The notes under the pieces: generated by a model
The model's database searches: none
Told to the model about the DNA's origin: nothing
Seen by the model: only the letters and a program-made list of their open reading frames with translations
Part shown: positions 19,224 to 28,628 of the stretch, piece after piece
How positions within the stretch are numbered: the stretch's first letter is position 1
Layout of the letters: each line of letters begins with the position of its first letter
NCBI RefSeq assembly: GCF_012844235.1
Contig: NZ_JABAGR010000004.1
Span: 124,001 to 188,000, forward strand
Direction: 5' to 3'
Length of the DNA stretch: 64,000 nt
From: Parafannyhessea umbonata
GTDB taxonomy: Bacteria; Actinomycetota; Coriobacteriia; Coriobacteriales; Atopobiaceae
Position numbers and translations under genes: made by a program

Positions 19224-20561
19224 CTACACCGAAAGCTCCGGGCGCGGGCAGCGCATGATGACGGGCTCGCCGTCGCATGCGAGCTCGCCGCCTTCCACCA
19301 CCACGTCGGACCCGTCGATCAGGTTCCTGTACGTGCCGTCCGCAACGTCCACGGCAACGCGGGCAGTCTTGCCCCTCAGGCTGAACACGCCAACGGTGCG
19401 AGGCATGTCGCCCGCCTCCTTGCGAACGTCGTCTCGATACATGACCGCCACGTCCTTCTCGTCGTCCGCCGTGGCGTGGCAGTAGTCCGTGGGCTCCAGC
19501 ACGTCGCGCTTGATGCCGTACAGCGTGCGCATGAGGCCGCTCAGGTCGCAGCGCACGGTCCAGTCCACGGTGTCGCGGTCAAACAGGCTGGGCTGGTGCT
19601 CCGCCGCGACCTCCTGGCCGGCGTACAGCAGGGTCGTGCCTTTCAGGAAGTAGATCATGGCGGTAAGGTTGCGCAGGTCGCGGGGGTCGCTGTCCCATCC
19701 CGCGATGCGCGGCAGGTCGTGGTTCTCCAGGTAGCGCAGCTTGTTGTAGTACGCGGGGTACGCGCAGTCCTGAAAGTCCACCAGGTCCAGGTAGTGGCTC
19801 AGCGTCGCCTTGCCGCGCAGGTAGTTGTCGAACGTCTCCTGCACGTCGTAGGAGTACTCGATGTCGAACGCCTCGAACGCCTCCGTGTCGCGGGCGCAGC
19901 ACATGCCCAGCGCGCGACACGCCTTGCCAAACGAGCGGTGCACGGTCTCGGCCAGCCAGATGGCGTCCGGTCGCACCTTCGCCACGGCCTTGCGCGCGGC
20001 CTTCCAGAACTCCACGGGCACGAAGGACGCCACGTCGCAGCGGAAGCCGTCCACCATGGTCGCCCAGTAGCACAGCGACTCGATCTGGTAGTCCCACAGC
20101 GGCTTGTTCCACCTGCCGGGCGTGCCGTAGTCCAGGTCGATCACGTCGGACCAGTCGCCCACATGGTTGCCGGGGTTGCCGTCCGGCTTGCGATAGAAGA
20201 ACTCCGGGTGCTGCTCAAACAGCACGGAGTCGGGGGAGGTGTGGTTGTACACCACGTCGATGATGCACCTCATGCCGCGCGCGTGGATCGCGTCCACCAG
20301 CTGCCTGAAGTCGTCCAGCGTGCCGTACTCCGGGTTCACGGCGCGGTAGTCGCGGTTTGCGTAGGGGCTCCCGAGCGTGCCCTTGCGGCCCTTCTCGCCC
20401 GTTGGGTGGATTGGCATGAGCCACACCACGTCGACGCCCAGGTCGCGGATGCGGTCAAGGTCGGGTATGACCGAGAGGAACGTGCCCTCCTTGGTGTGGT
20501 TGCGTACGAAGACGGAATAGATTACCTGCTTCTGCAGCATGGGGTTCGTGTCTGCCGGCAT
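19224..20561 (-). CDS. GH13 family glycosidase (alpha-amylase superfamily)
   Basis: A 445-residue cytoplasmic glycosidase (no signal peptide). It has the four conserved GH13 regions: DVVYNHTS, GFRCDVASF with the nucleophile Asp, WLAETV with the acid/base Glu, and LENHD with the transition-state Asp. The C-terminal beta domain is short. Likely substrates are maltodextrins or related alpha-glucosides, given the adjacent importer and MalQ; the exact specificity cannot be read. ATG 20561 is preceded by an ideal AAGGAGG. It is divergent from the LacI regulator and may share its operators. Confidence 0.88.
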   Translation of the reverse strand: MPADTNPMLQKQVIYSVFVRNHTKEGTFLSVIPDLDRIRDLGVDVVWLMPIHPTGEKGRKGTLGSPYANRDYRAVNPEYGTLDDFRQLVDAIHARGMRCIIDVVYNHTSPDSVLFEQHPEFFYRKPDGNPGNHVGDWSDVIDLDYGTPGRWNKPLWDYQIESLCYWATMVDGFRCDVASFVPVEFWKAARKAVAKVRPDAIWLAETVHRSFGKACRALGMCCARDTEAFEAFDIEYSYDVQETFDNYLRGKATLSHYLDLVDFQDCAYPAYYNKLRYLENHDLPRIAGWDSDPRDLRNLTAMIYFLKGTTLLYAGQEVAAEHQPSLFDRDTVDWTVRCDLSGLMRTLYGIKRDVLEPTDYCHATADDEKDVAVMYRDDVRKEAGDMPRTVGVFSLRGKTARVAVDVADGTYRNLIDGSDVVVEGGELACDGEPVIMRCPRPELSV

Positions 20562-20919
20562 GCGCTTCCTCCTTGTGTCCTGTTGCGGCGTCTGCGTGCC
20601 GTCCCGCCCGTGGCGTCCGGGCGGCCGCGGCCACGCGATAGCATATGCCATTGCACGCGCCGAGGGTGCGTGCCCTTTCGTTCCTCTATTGGTGTCGCTT
20701 GTTCCATCTTTTTTGGCGAGATTGCTACTCACCCGCGATTTCCGTCCGTTCACCGCCTGTTCCCGGAAATCCGACGGCTATTCCTTGACCGAATCTCCAT
20801 GCGAGTGCTTCAATGGTCTTACTGGAAACGTTACCAGAAACGTTCCCGCAACTGGTTTGATGCCAGTTTTCGAATCGGTACGAAACGCAGCGACAAGTGC
20901 ATGAGGGGAGGGACCGACG
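20562..20919. other. Divergent promoter region of the maltodextrin locus
   Basis: A 358-bp spacer, less GC-rich than its surroundings, with no credible gene. It separates the GH13 gene (minus) from the LacI gene (plus) and contains the twin AACGTT sites at 20824-20847. No clear consensus -35/-10 pair was identified. Confidence 0.5.
20824..20847. promoter_or_regulatory. Twin LacI-type operators
   Basis: Two near-palindromes centred on AACGTT, GGAAACGTTACC and AGAAACGTTCCC, lie exactly 12 bp apart (centres 20827-20832 and 20839-20844). They resemble operators of LacI/GalR proteins and lie about 75 bp before the lacI-family start, between the divergent genes. Autoregulation and control of the GH13 gene are inferred. 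Confidence 0.6.
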
Positions 20920-21936
20920 TTGACCATCAAGGATGTCGCAGCATACTGTGGGGTCTCGGTCAGCACGGTCTCCCGAGCGCTCAACGGTCACCCGGATGTG
21001 AGCGAGGACATGCGCAACAAGGTCCTGGATGCCGCCCGCGCGCTGCGCTACGTTCCCAACAGGAGCGCCCGCGACCTCGCGATGAACCAGTCGGACACCA
21101 TCGGGCTCGTCGTCCGCGGCGGCACCAATCCGTTCTACACCCCCATCGAGCACGCCATAGAGCATGAGGCGGAGCTTCGCGGCTTCGGCATCGTGCCGCG
21201 CCAGCTCCCCTCGAACGGCGACGAGATCGGCGAGGCCGCGGAGCTCGTGCGCACGAAGCGCCTCAAGGGCGTCGTGCTCTTGGGCGGCAGGTTCGACTAC
21301 TCCACAGAGGACGCGCAGTCCGTCGGCGTGCCGTTCGTGTGCTGCTCCTATACCAACCACTTCGGCGACCTGCCGAGGGACGCCTACTCCTCCGTCTCCA
21401 TCAACGACAAGGCCGAGGCGTACAAGGCCGTTCGCGCCCTCATCGACGCGGGCCACACCCGCATCGCGTGCCTGTTGTCCGAAACAGACGACCAGTCCAT
21501 CAGCCAGCTCCGCTTCGACGGGTACTGCCAGGCGCTGGAGGACGCGGGCATCCCGCTCGACCTCGGTCTCGTCCTCAAGACGAACGGCTTCCTGATGAGC
21601 TCCGCGTACGAGCGGGTCAAGGAGGCCATCGAGGCCGGCCTCGACTTCACTGCGGTCTTCTCCATCGCCGACACGATGGCCATCGCGGCCATGAAGGCGA
21701 TTTTCGACACCGGCGCCAGCGTTCCCGACGACTACTCCGTCATCGCGATCGACGGCATCGAGGTGTCCCAATACACGGTCCCAACGCTCACCACGCTCTG
21801 CCAGCCTCAGGAAACCATGGGCCAGGAGGCTGTGCGGCTGCTGGTGGACGTCTTGGAGGGCAAGTCCGAAAACGAGCACGTCAGGCTCAAGACGACCCAG
21901 CGGTCCGGTGGGACCGTCGGGCCGGCAAGAAGGTAA
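20920..21936 (+). CDS. LacI-family regulator of the maltodextrin operon
   Basis: A 338-residue repressor/activator. The LacI helix-turn-helix is at residues 2-22 (TIKDVAAYCGVSVSTVSRAL) with the hinge near PNRSARDLA. The periplasmic-binding-protein-like effector domain follows, with TIGLVVRGGTNPFY and the late DDYSVIAIDGIEVS block. The start is TTG 20920: GAGGGGAGGG lies seven bases upstream and the conserved HTH begins at the next codon. It is immediately upstream of the ABC importer genes, which implies local control by a sugar ligand, probably maltose or a maltodextrin. Confidence 0.93.
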   Translation: MTIKDVAAYCGVSVSTVSRALNGHPDVSEDMRNKVLDAARALRYVPNRSARDLAMNQSDTIGLVVRGGTNPFYTPIEHAIEHEAELRGFGIVPRQLPSNGDEIGEAAELVRTKRLKGVVLLGGRFDYSTEDAQSVGVPFVCCSYTNHFGDLPRDAYSSVSINDKAEAYKAVRALIDAGHTRIACLLSETDDQSISQLRFDGYCQALEDAGIPLDLGLVLKTNGFLMSSAYERVKEAIEAGLDFTAVFSIADTMAIAAMKAIFDTGASVPDDYSVIAIDGIEVSQYTVPTLTTLCQPQETMGQEAVRLLVDVLEGKSENEHVRLKTTQRSGGTVGPARR

Positions 21937-21985
21937 TTCTCGCACCTAAGGGAGGGTGCGTGAAGGAAAACGTAGGAGGGTTCTT

Positions 21986-23341
21986 ATGTTTGACAAGCCA
22001 ATTTCTCGTAAGGGTTTCCTGAGCGGCACCGCCGCGGTCGTCGCGGGCCTCGGCCTCGCCGCCTGCTCCGGTGAGTCTGGAGACGACTCCAGCAAGTCCG
22101 GTGCCGGCAAGACCTATGGCTCCGGCAAGAACGGCACCGTTTACTGGCTGAACTTCAAGCCCGAGATTGACGAGACCATCCAGAAGCTCGGCAAGAAGTA
22201 CGCGAAGGCCAAGGACGTCAAGGTGAAGATCGTCACCGCTGCTTCCGGCGACTACGAGAAGACCCTGACCTCCGAGATGGACAAGTCCGAGGCTCCGACC
22301 ATCTTCGTCATCGGCAACCATGCCGGCGTCAAGGAGTGGAACGACTACGCTCTCGACCTCAAGGACACCGACATCGCCAAGGCACAGACCACCGACGAGT
22401 ACAACCAGTACGATGACAGCGGAAAGCTCGTCTCCGTCGGCTACTGCTACGAGTGCTACGGCATCGTCGCCAACGTCGACAACATCACGAAGGCCGGCCA
22501 CTCCGTCGACGAGATCAAGAACTTCGACACCCTGAAGGCCGTCGTCGAGGACATCCACAAGAACGCCAAGGCCAACGGCTTCGACGCCTTCGCGGCCACC
22601 GACATGGACGACTCCTCGTCCTGGCGTGTCACCGGCCACCTCGCCAACCTCGAGTTCTTCTATGAGGAGCACAAGGGCGACGGCGCGAGCAAGGACGTCT
22701 GGAAGGAGACCCCCGCTACCATCGAGGGAACCTACCTGCCGAACTTCAAGAGCCTGTACGACCTCATCATCAACAACTCCGTCACCGCTCCCGACCAGCT
22801 CGCGACCGGTGGCCACGACCCCGCGCAGCAGTTCAAGGACGGCAAGGCCACGTTCTATCTGACCGGCTCCTGGGACTACGCCGACATCGCCAAGTCCGTC
22901 AAGAACACCACCATGCTTCCTTACTACTGCGGCGTGAAGGGCGAGGAGAAGGCCGGCCTCAACAACGGCACCGAGAACTGCTGGGCCATCAACAAGAACG
23001 CCTCCAAGAAGGACCAGAAGGCCTCCATGGACTTCCTGATGTGGCTCGTCTCCGACGCCGACGCCTCCAAGGCCCTCGTCGAGCAGCTCGGCATCATGCC
23101 CTTCAAGGACGCTGCCGAGTCTGAGAACGGCTGGCTGAAGCGCTCTGCAGAGCTCGCCGACGCAGGCAACTACAACATGGACTGGGCGACCAACTTCGAG
23201 CCGAACGTTGACACCTATCGTGCCGGCCTCGTCTCCGCTCTGAACGACTACAACTCCAAGCAGAACGACGAGAACTGGGACAAGTTCAAGACCGCCTTCG
23301 TCGACGGCTGGGCGACCCAGTACAAGAAGGCTAACGCATAG
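21986..23341 (+). CDS. ABC sugar importer, substrate-binding lipoprotein
   Basis: A 451-residue extracytoplasmic solute-binding protein (family 1). The signal peptide holds SRKGFLSG, a twin-arginine-like motif with Lys in the second position, then a hydrophobic stretch and the lipobox LAAC. The mature protein has the mixed alpha/beta lobes of maltose-type binding proteins, with the GKATFYLTGSWDYADI segment typical of the second lobe. ATG 21986 follows TAGGAGGG. It starts the importer operon, and the hairpin after it (23369-23400) probably keeps its expression above that of the permeases. Confidence 0.9.
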   Translation: MFDKPISRKGFLSGTAAVVAGLGLAACSGESGDDSSKSGAGKTYGSGKNGTVYWLNFKPEIDETIQKLGKKYAKAKDVKVKIVTAASGDYEKTLTSEMDKSEAPTIFVIGNHAGVKEWNDYALDLKDTDIAKAQTTDEYNQYDDSGKLVSVGYCYECYGIVANVDNITKAGHSVDEIKNFDTLKAVVEDIHKNAKANGFDAFAATDMDDSSSWRVTGHLANLEFFYEEHKGDGASKDVWKETPATIEGTYLPNFKSLYDLIINNSVTAPDQLATGGHDPAQQFKDGKATFYLTGSWDYADIAKSVKNTTMLPYYCGVKGEEKAGLNNGTENCWAINKNASKKDQKASMDFLMWLVSDADASKALVEQLGIMPFKDAAESENGWLKRSAELADAGNYNMDWATNFEPNVDTYRAGLVSALNDYNSKQNDENWDKFKTAFVDGWATQYKKANA

Positions 23342-23368
23342 CCTTAGGCTCGGGTAAGCCTCTGCGGA

Positions 23369-23405
23369 CCGGGTGGACGCGCGCCCGCCCGGTCCGCTTC
23401 TTTTT
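23369..23405 (+). terminator. Partial terminator between binding protein and permease genes
   Basis: Arms GCGGACCGGG and CCCGGTCCGC are followed by TTCTTTTT, a textbook intrinsic terminator inside the operon. Read-through would allow lower permease expression. Confidence 0.8.
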
Positions 23406-23415
23406 GGGAGCGTTT

Positions 23416-24330
23416 ATGAGTAGTGCAAAAGCAAAGAAGATAACGGCGACGAGCTCGCGGGTGAGGTCCATCAGGCGCTGGGGCCTCCTCTTCCTCGGGC
23501 CCGTTACCGCCGCATTCACGATTGGTTTCATCTGGCCGTTCATTCAGGGCATCTACCTCTCGTTCTGCCAGTTCCGCCTCACGTCTGATGCCAAGTTCAT
23601 CGGACTCGGCAACTACGCGGCGGCATTCGCGGACGAGAGCTTCAGGTACTCGTTCTGGTACACCGCGGCATTCGCGGTCGTGAGCCTCGTGCTCATCAAC
23701 GTGCTGGCGTTCGCCGTCGCGTACGCCCTGACGCAGAACCTGAAGGGAAGCAACATCTTCCGTACCGTGTTCTTCGCGCCCAACCTGATCGGCGGCATCG
23801 TCCTGGGCTACATCTGGTCGATGATCTTCGACGGCATCCTGTCCAGGTACGGCACCTCCGTCATCCTCGAGACCAAGTATGGTTTCTGGGGCCTGGTCAT
23901 CCTCATGTGCTGGCAGCAGGTCGGCTACATGATGATCATCTACATCGCCGGCCTTCAGGCCGTACCCGAGGACATGCTCGAGGCAGCCAAGATCGACGGT
24001 GCGTCCAAGTCTCAGACCCTGTTCAAGGTCACCATTCCCAACGTAATGCCCTCCATCACCATCTGCATGTTCCTCACTCTCACCAACAGCTTCAAGCTCT
24101 TCGACCAGAACCTTGCGCTGACCGGTGGCCTCCCCTTCAAGCAGCTCGCGAACGGCGAGACGGTCCACACGACCGAGATGCTCGCCCTGAACATCTACAA
24201 CACGTTCTACGGAACCGCCTCGGTCGCACGTGGCACCGCACAGGCCAAGGCAGTCATCTTCTTCGTCCTCGTCGCGATCATGGGCCTCGCCCAGCTTGCG
24301 TACACGCGTAAAAGGGAGGTGCAGCAGTAA
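23416..24330 (+). CDS. ABC sugar importer permease, MalF type
   Basis: A 304-residue inner-membrane permease with about six membrane segments. It carries the EAA-loop signature that contacts the ATPase (EAAKIDGASKSQTLFKVTIP). Its length is typical for MsmF/UgpA-type proteins. ATG 23416 follows TGGGAG. It pairs with the next permease, whose ATG overlaps this stop, indicating translational coupling of the heterodimer. Confidence 0.92.
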   Translation: MSSAKAKKITATSSRVRSIRRWGLLFLGPVTAAFTIGFIWPFIQGIYLSFCQFRLTSDAKFIGLGNYAAAFADESFRYSFWYTAAFAVVSLVLINVLAFAVAYALTQNLKGSNIFRTVFFAPNLIGGIVLGYIWSMIFDGILSRYGTSVILETKYGFWGLVILMCWQQVGYMMIIYIAGLQAVPEDMLEAAKIDGASKSQTLFKVTIPNVMPSITICMFLTLTNSFKLFDQNLALTGGLPFKQLANGETVHTTEMLALNIYNTFYGTASVARGTAQAKAVIFFVLVAIMGLAQLAYTRKREVQQ

Positions 24331-25193
24331 TGGCTTCCAAGCAAGAGACCCTTACCTCCGAGCGTCGTCACAAGACAATCGCCTCAGTGGTTCTCTCCAT
24401 CATCTGCATCATCTACGTCATGCCCATCGTCACGGTGGTCATCAACTCCTTCAAGAAGAACACCTTCGTGAAGACCGACACCTTCGCGCTCCCGAACGCG
24501 GAGACCGCTGCCGGCTGGGCGAACTTCATCAAGGGCATGACGTTCGGCAACTACCCCTTCATGGCGTCCGTTGCCAACTCCGTGATCATCACGGTGATCT
24601 CCACCTTCCTCATCCTGTTCTTCTGCTCGATGGCCGCCTGGTACATCGCGCGCGTGAACTCCAAGTTCTGCAAGGTCATCTACTACCTGTGCATCTTCAG
24701 CATGGTGGTCCCCTTCCAGATGGTCATGTTCACGCTGTCCAAGACGGCGGACGTCCTCAAGCTGAACACCCCGTTCACCATCCCCATCGTCTACCTCGGC
24801 TTCGGCGCCGGCCTCGCGATCTTCATGTTCGTCGGCTTCGTCAAGTCGATCCCCATCGAGATCGAGGAGGCGGCCTCCATCGACGGCTGCGGTCCCGTGC
24901 GCACGTTCTTCCGCGTGGTTCTTCCCATGCTGAAGCCTACGCTCATCTCGGTCGGCATCCTCGAGGTCATGTGGGTGTGGAACGACTACCTGCTTCCGTA
25001 CCTTGTGCTTGACATCAACAAGTACCGCACCATCCCCATTCACATCCAGTACCTCAAGGGCAGCTACGGTACGGTCGACCTTGGCGCGACCATGGCGCTC
25101 ATCCTCCTGAGCATCATCCCCGTCATCGTCTTCTACCTGGCGCTGCAGAAGTACATCATCAAGGGCGTCGCAGCAGGCGCCGTTAAGGGCTAA
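24330..25193 (+). CDS. ABC sugar importer permease, MalG type
   Basis: A 287-residue permease with about six membrane segments and the EAA loop EEAASIDGCGPVRTFFRVVLP. The start overlaps the previous stop by one base. C-terminal residues (YIIKGVAAGAVKG) match the MalG/MsmG family end. It forms the transmembrane channel with the preceding permease and is energised by the ATPase encoded two genes downstream. Confidence 0.92.
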   Translation: MASKQETLTSERRHKTIASVVLSIICIIYVMPIVTVVINSFKKNTFVKTDTFALPNAETAAGWANFIKGMTFGNYPFMASVANSVIITVISTFLILFFCSMAAWYIARVNSKFCKVIYYLCIFSMVVPFQMVMFTLSKTADVLKLNTPFTIPIVYLGFGAGLAIFMFVGFVKSIPIEIEEAASIDGCGPVRTFFRVVLPMLKPTLISVGILEVMWVWNDYLLPYLVLDINKYRTIPIHIQYLKGSYGTVDLGATMALILLSIIPVIVFYLALQKYIIKGVAAGAVKG

Positions 25194-25199
25194 GGAATC

Positions 25200-26690
25200 A
25201 TGGATCGTTCGTGCGGCACAATTCTTCCGATCTACGCGCTCCCGACGGCGCATGGGGTCGGCACCCTGGGCAGGGAGGCCCGCGAGTTCGTGGACTTCCT
25301 GTCCGAGTCCGGCCAGACCTGGTGGCAGATGCTGCCGGTCGGGCCGACCAGCTACGGCGACTCCCCGTACCAGAGCCCCTCTACCTTCGCGGGAAACCCG
25401 TACTTCATCGACCTGGACTACCTGGTCGAGGACGGGCTCCTCACGAGGGACGAGGTCGACGCCGTGGACTGGGGCGACGATCCCAGCAAGGTCGACTACG
25501 CCCTTCTCTTCCAGAGGCGCGAGCCGCTGCTTCGCCGCGCATTCGAGCGCGGGCGTAACGGCAACCGCCGGCTCTTCGAGGAGTTCGTGGTCGAGAACGA
25601 GTCCTGGCTGGCCGACTACGCCCTGTTCATGGCGGTCAAGCGTCGCTTCGACCTCAAGCCGTGGATCGAGTGGCCCGACGACGGCATCCGCCTTCGCGAC
25701 GACGACGCCGTGGCCAGGTACACGTCCGAGCTTGCGGACGAGATCGAGTTCTACGAGTTCGAGCAGTTCCTCTTCTACACCCAGTGGGACCAGCTGAAGC
25801 GCTACGCGCACGCAAAGGGGGTCAAGGTCCTGGGCGACCTCCCCATCTACGTCGCGCTGGACTCCGCGGACGTGTGGGCGAACCCCACCATGTTCCAGCT
25901 GGACGAGAAGAACGTGCCCATCGAGGTCGCGGGCGTTCCGCCAGACTACTTCTCTGCGGACGGACAGCTGTGGGGCAATCCGCTCTACGACTACGACGCC
26001 ATGGAGAAGGACGGCTTTGCCTGGTGGGTCAACCGCATCAAGGGCGCGGCGAACCTGTACGACTCCATCCGCATCGACCACTTCCGTGGCCTCGAGAGCT
26101 ACTGGGCCGTGCCGTACGGCGATAAGACCGCGCGCAACGGCCGCTGGGTCAAGGGGCCGGGCATGAAGCTGGTCGGGACGCTGGAGAAGGCGTTCCCCAA
26201 CGTGAGCTTCATCGCGGAGGACCTTGGCTACACCACGCCGGAGGTGCGTCAGCTGCTCGCGGACTCGGGCATGCCGGGCATGAAGGTGCTCGAGCTTGGC
26301 TTCGACTCGCGCGATGTGAGCGACTACCTGCCGCACGCATTCTCCCCGCACTGCGTCTGCTACACCGGAACGCACGACAACCAGACCGTCGAGGGCTGGA
26401 GGTCGGAGGCCGATGCGGCTGATGTCGAACTTGCCACCAAGTACCTGGGGCTCAACGAGGGGGAGGGCTTCTCGTGGGGCGTCATCAGGGGTGGCATGTC
26501 CAGCGTCGCGGAGCTATTCGTGGCGCAAATGCAAGACTATCTGGAGTTGGGTTCCGAGGCGCGGACCAACTTGCCCGGGACCCTTGGTGGGAACTGGCAG
26601 TGGAGGCTTTTGCCGGGGCAGATCACGCCCGGGCTCACTAAGCGCATCGCCGCGATGACCCATATGTATGGAAGGGACGTGAGACGCTAA
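25200..26690 (+). CDS. malQ: 4-alpha-glucanotransferase (amylomaltase), GH77
   Basis: A 496-residue cytoplasmic enzyme that transfers maltosyl or longer units between malto-oligosaccharides and releases glucose. GH77 blocks are present: N-terminal LPTAHGVGTLGREAREFVDFL, QMLPVGPTSYGDSPYQS, the nucleophile region RIDHFRGLESYW, IAEDLG with the acid/base Glu and GTHDNQT with the third acidic residue. ATG 25200 follows TAAGGA, six bp after malG. Its insertion between the permease and ATPase genes ties maltodextrin uptake to breakdown. Confidence 0.95.
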   Translation: MDRSCGTILPIYALPTAHGVGTLGREAREFVDFLSESGQTWWQMLPVGPTSYGDSPYQSPSTFAGNPYFIDLDYLVEDGLLTRDEVDAVDWGDDPSKVDYALLFQRREPLLRRAFERGRNGNRRLFEEFVVENESWLADYALFMAVKRRFDLKPWIEWPDDGIRLRDDDAVARYTSELADEIEFYEFEQFLFYTQWDQLKRYAHAKGVKVLGDLPIYVALDSADVWANPTMFQLDEKNVPIEVAGVPPDYFSADGQLWGNPLYDYDAMEKDGFAWWVNRIKGAANLYDSIRIDHFRGLESYWAVPYGDKTARNGRWVKGPGMKLVGTLEKAFPNVSFIAEDLGYTTPEVRQLLADSGMPGMKVLELGFDSRDVSDYLPHAFSPHCVCYTGTHDNQTVEGWRSEADAADVELATKYLGLNEGEGFSWGVIRGGMSSVAELFVAQMQDYLELGSEARTNLPGTLGGNWQWRLLPGQITPGLTKRIAAMTHMYGRDVRR

Positions 26691-27889
26691 TGGCAGAGGT
26701 AAGCCTGAAGCACATCGAGAAGATCTACCCCAACATCGAGGGTGAGAAGAAGCACTTCTTCGGCAAGAAGAAGGACGCTCCCAAGAAGAAGAGCAACCTC
26801 AAGCAGGTCGACGGCGGCGTCCTCGCCGTCGAGGACTTCAACCTCGACATCGCCGACCGCGAGTTCATCGTGCTGGTCGGCCCGTCCGGCTGCGGCAAGT
26901 CCACCACGCTGCGCATGGTGGCGGGCCTCGAGGAGATTACCTCCGGTGAGCTGTACATCGACGGCAAGCTCATGAACGACGTGGCCCCCAAGGACCGCGA
27001 CATCGCCATGGTCTTCCAGAGCTACGCCCTGTATCCGCACATGACGGTGCGCGAGAACATGGCGTTCCCCCTGAAGCTGCGCAACGTCCCGAAGGACCAG
27101 ATCGACAAGAAGGTCGAGGAGGCCGCCTCCATCCTGGGCATCACCGAGTACCTCGACCGCAAGCCGAAGGCGCTTTCCGGCGGCCAGCGCCAGCGCGTCG
27201 CCATCGGCCGCGCCATCGTGCGTGAGCCAAAGGTCCTGCTCATGGACGAGCCGCTCTCCAACCTGGACGCAAAGCTCCGCAACCAGATGCGCGCAGAGAT
27301 CATCAAGCTCCGCCAGCGCATTGACACCACGTTCATCTACGTCACGCACGACCAGACCGAGGCCATGACCCTCGGCGACCGCATCGTGATCATGAGGGAC
27401 GGCGTCGTCCAGCAGGTCGGCACCCCGCAGGAGCTGTTCGACCACCCCGCGAACCTCTTCGTCGCAGGCTTCATCGGCGTCCCGCAGATGAACTTCTTCG
27501 ACGCGAAGCTCACCAAGGACGGCGACATCTACAAGGTCAAGGTCGGCGACGCAACGTTCGTCCCCAGCGAGGCAAAGCAGAAGCGCCTCGCCGCCAAGGG
27601 CGTCACCCCGCAGGACGTCACGCTCGGCATCCGTCCGGAGCACGTCACCCTCACCGACGACGCGCCCGAGCTCGTGACCGGCACCGTCGACGTCTCCGAG
27701 ATGATGGGCTCCTCCATCCACCTGCACCTCAACACGCTGGGCAAGGACGTCATCGTCATCGTCCAGACCCAGGACCTCAAGGAGGAGAAGCGCGGTGGCT
27801 TCAAGCTGGGCGAGAAGGTCTCCTTCACGTTCGGCGGCGACGTCATCCACCTCTTCGGCAAGGACGACGAGAAGAACCTCGAGTTCTAG
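26690..27889 (+). CDS. msmK: ABC sugar importer ATPase, MsmK/UgpC type
   Basis: A 399-residue ATPase for carbohydrate importers. Motifs in order: Walker A GPSGCGKST, Q-loop AMVFQSYALYPHM, signature LSGGQRQRVAIGRA, Walker B LLMDEPLSNLD and the H-loop VTHDQTEA. TOBE domains at the C-terminus can bind regulators. Unusual is a roughly 25-residue Lys-rich insertion after the first strand (residues about 17-42, with GKKKDAPKKK), which the family normally lacks. The start overlaps the malQ stop by one base. It may energise several importers, as MsmK does in streptococci. Confidence 0.94.
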   Translation: MAEVSLKHIEKIYPNIEGEKKHFFGKKKDAPKKKSNLKQVDGGVLAVEDFNLDIADREFIVLVGPSGCGKSTTLRMVAGLEEITSGELYIDGKLMNDVAPKDRDIAMVFQSYALYPHMTVRENMAFPLKLRNVPKDQIDKKVEEAASILGITEYLDRKPKALSGGQRQRVAIGRAIVREPKVLLMDEPLSNLDAKLRNQMRAEIIKLRQRIDTTFIYVTHDQTEAMTLGDRIVIMRDGVVQQVGTPQELFDHPANLFVAGFIGVPQMNFFDAKLTKDGDIYKVKVGDATFVPSEAKQKRLAAKGVTPQDVTLGIRPEHVTLTDDAPELVTGTVDVSEMMGSSIHLHLNTLGKDVIVIVQTQDLKEEKRGGFKLGEKVSFTFGGDVIHLFGKDDEKNLEF

Positions 27890-28030
27890 TCCAGACGCCC
27901 TCGGGCGCCCGGCAAGGCGCTCCCCGCGGCCGACCGGCGCATGTCACACCGGCCGGCCGCGTTAGGGGCAGAGCGCGTCTTGCGGCGCAAGGCCGCAGGC
28001 ATCGCGCACCATAAGGCAGCACCCTCCCCA

Positions 28031-28070
28031 AGCCCGCGTCGCAACCCCTTTCGGCGACGCGGGCTTCTTC
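28031..28070 (+). terminator. Terminator of the maltodextrin operon
   Basis: Exact 12-bp arms AGCCCGCGTCGC (28031-28042) and GCGACGCGGGCT (28054-28065) are followed by TCTTCGTG. The preceding 140 bases contain another GC-rich inverted repeat (GCGGCCGACCGG / CCGGCCGGCCGC, imperfect) and no gene. Confidence 0.8.
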
Positions 28071-28148
28071 GTGTCGCGGGGCGTCGTCCGCGTGCGACGG
28101 GTGACGGGTGCCGGCGCGCCCGTGGCGGTCTCGCCGGGCGCGGCGCCG

Positions 28149-28628
28149 CTATGCCTCGAACCCAAAGAACGACGTGACGTGCACGGTGGAGAAGCCCTTC
28201 TCGCATGCCGCGTCGAGCGTTTTCACGGTGTCCTCCACAAGCGCCACGCGGTCGCGGGGGAGCGCGAGGTCATCCGCGACGTCCTGGAGGAAGTCCATCT
28301 TCTGGGGCTTGCGCTCGACCAGGCGGATGTGGTCTGGGGCGATGCCGTAGTGCGCGAGCACGAAGTCGCGCTTGCCCGGCGCCTCGAAGTCCGCCGCGAC
28401 GGAGCACGCGTACACACGCTCCGGCCCCTTCGCGCGCACGAAGCGCTGGATCTGCGGCACGGGGCGCGTGAAAGCGTACGGGTCGTGCGTGCGGACGTAG
28501 GTCTCCCAGTCTTCGTCGGGGCACGCGCTGTGGCAGTGCGTGCCGAACTCGTACACGGCCAGCACCCCGTCGATGTCGAACACGACGGCGGTCTGGGGGT
28601 CCAGCAGGAATTTGAAGAGCTCGCTCAT
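28149..28628 (-). CDS. HAD-superfamily-like protein
   Basis: A 159-residue protein. It contains the HAD nucleophile motif as VVFDIDGVLAVYE at about 15-27 and a possible motif-III/IV region at ALVEDTVKTLDAACEKG. The cap is minimal. The substrate is unknown; HAD proteins of this size are often phosphatases. ATG 28628 follows AGGGAGA. It is followed by the operon-end region of the converging maltodextrin genes. Confidence 0.7.
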   Translation of the reverse strand: MSELFKFLLDPQTAVVFDIDGVLAVYEFGTHCHSACPDEDWETYVRTHDPYAFTRPVPQIQRFVRAKGPERVYACSVAADFEAPGKRDFVLAHYGIAPDHIRLVERKPQKMDFLQDVADDLALPRDRVALVEDTVKTLDAACEKGFSTVHVTSFFGFEA

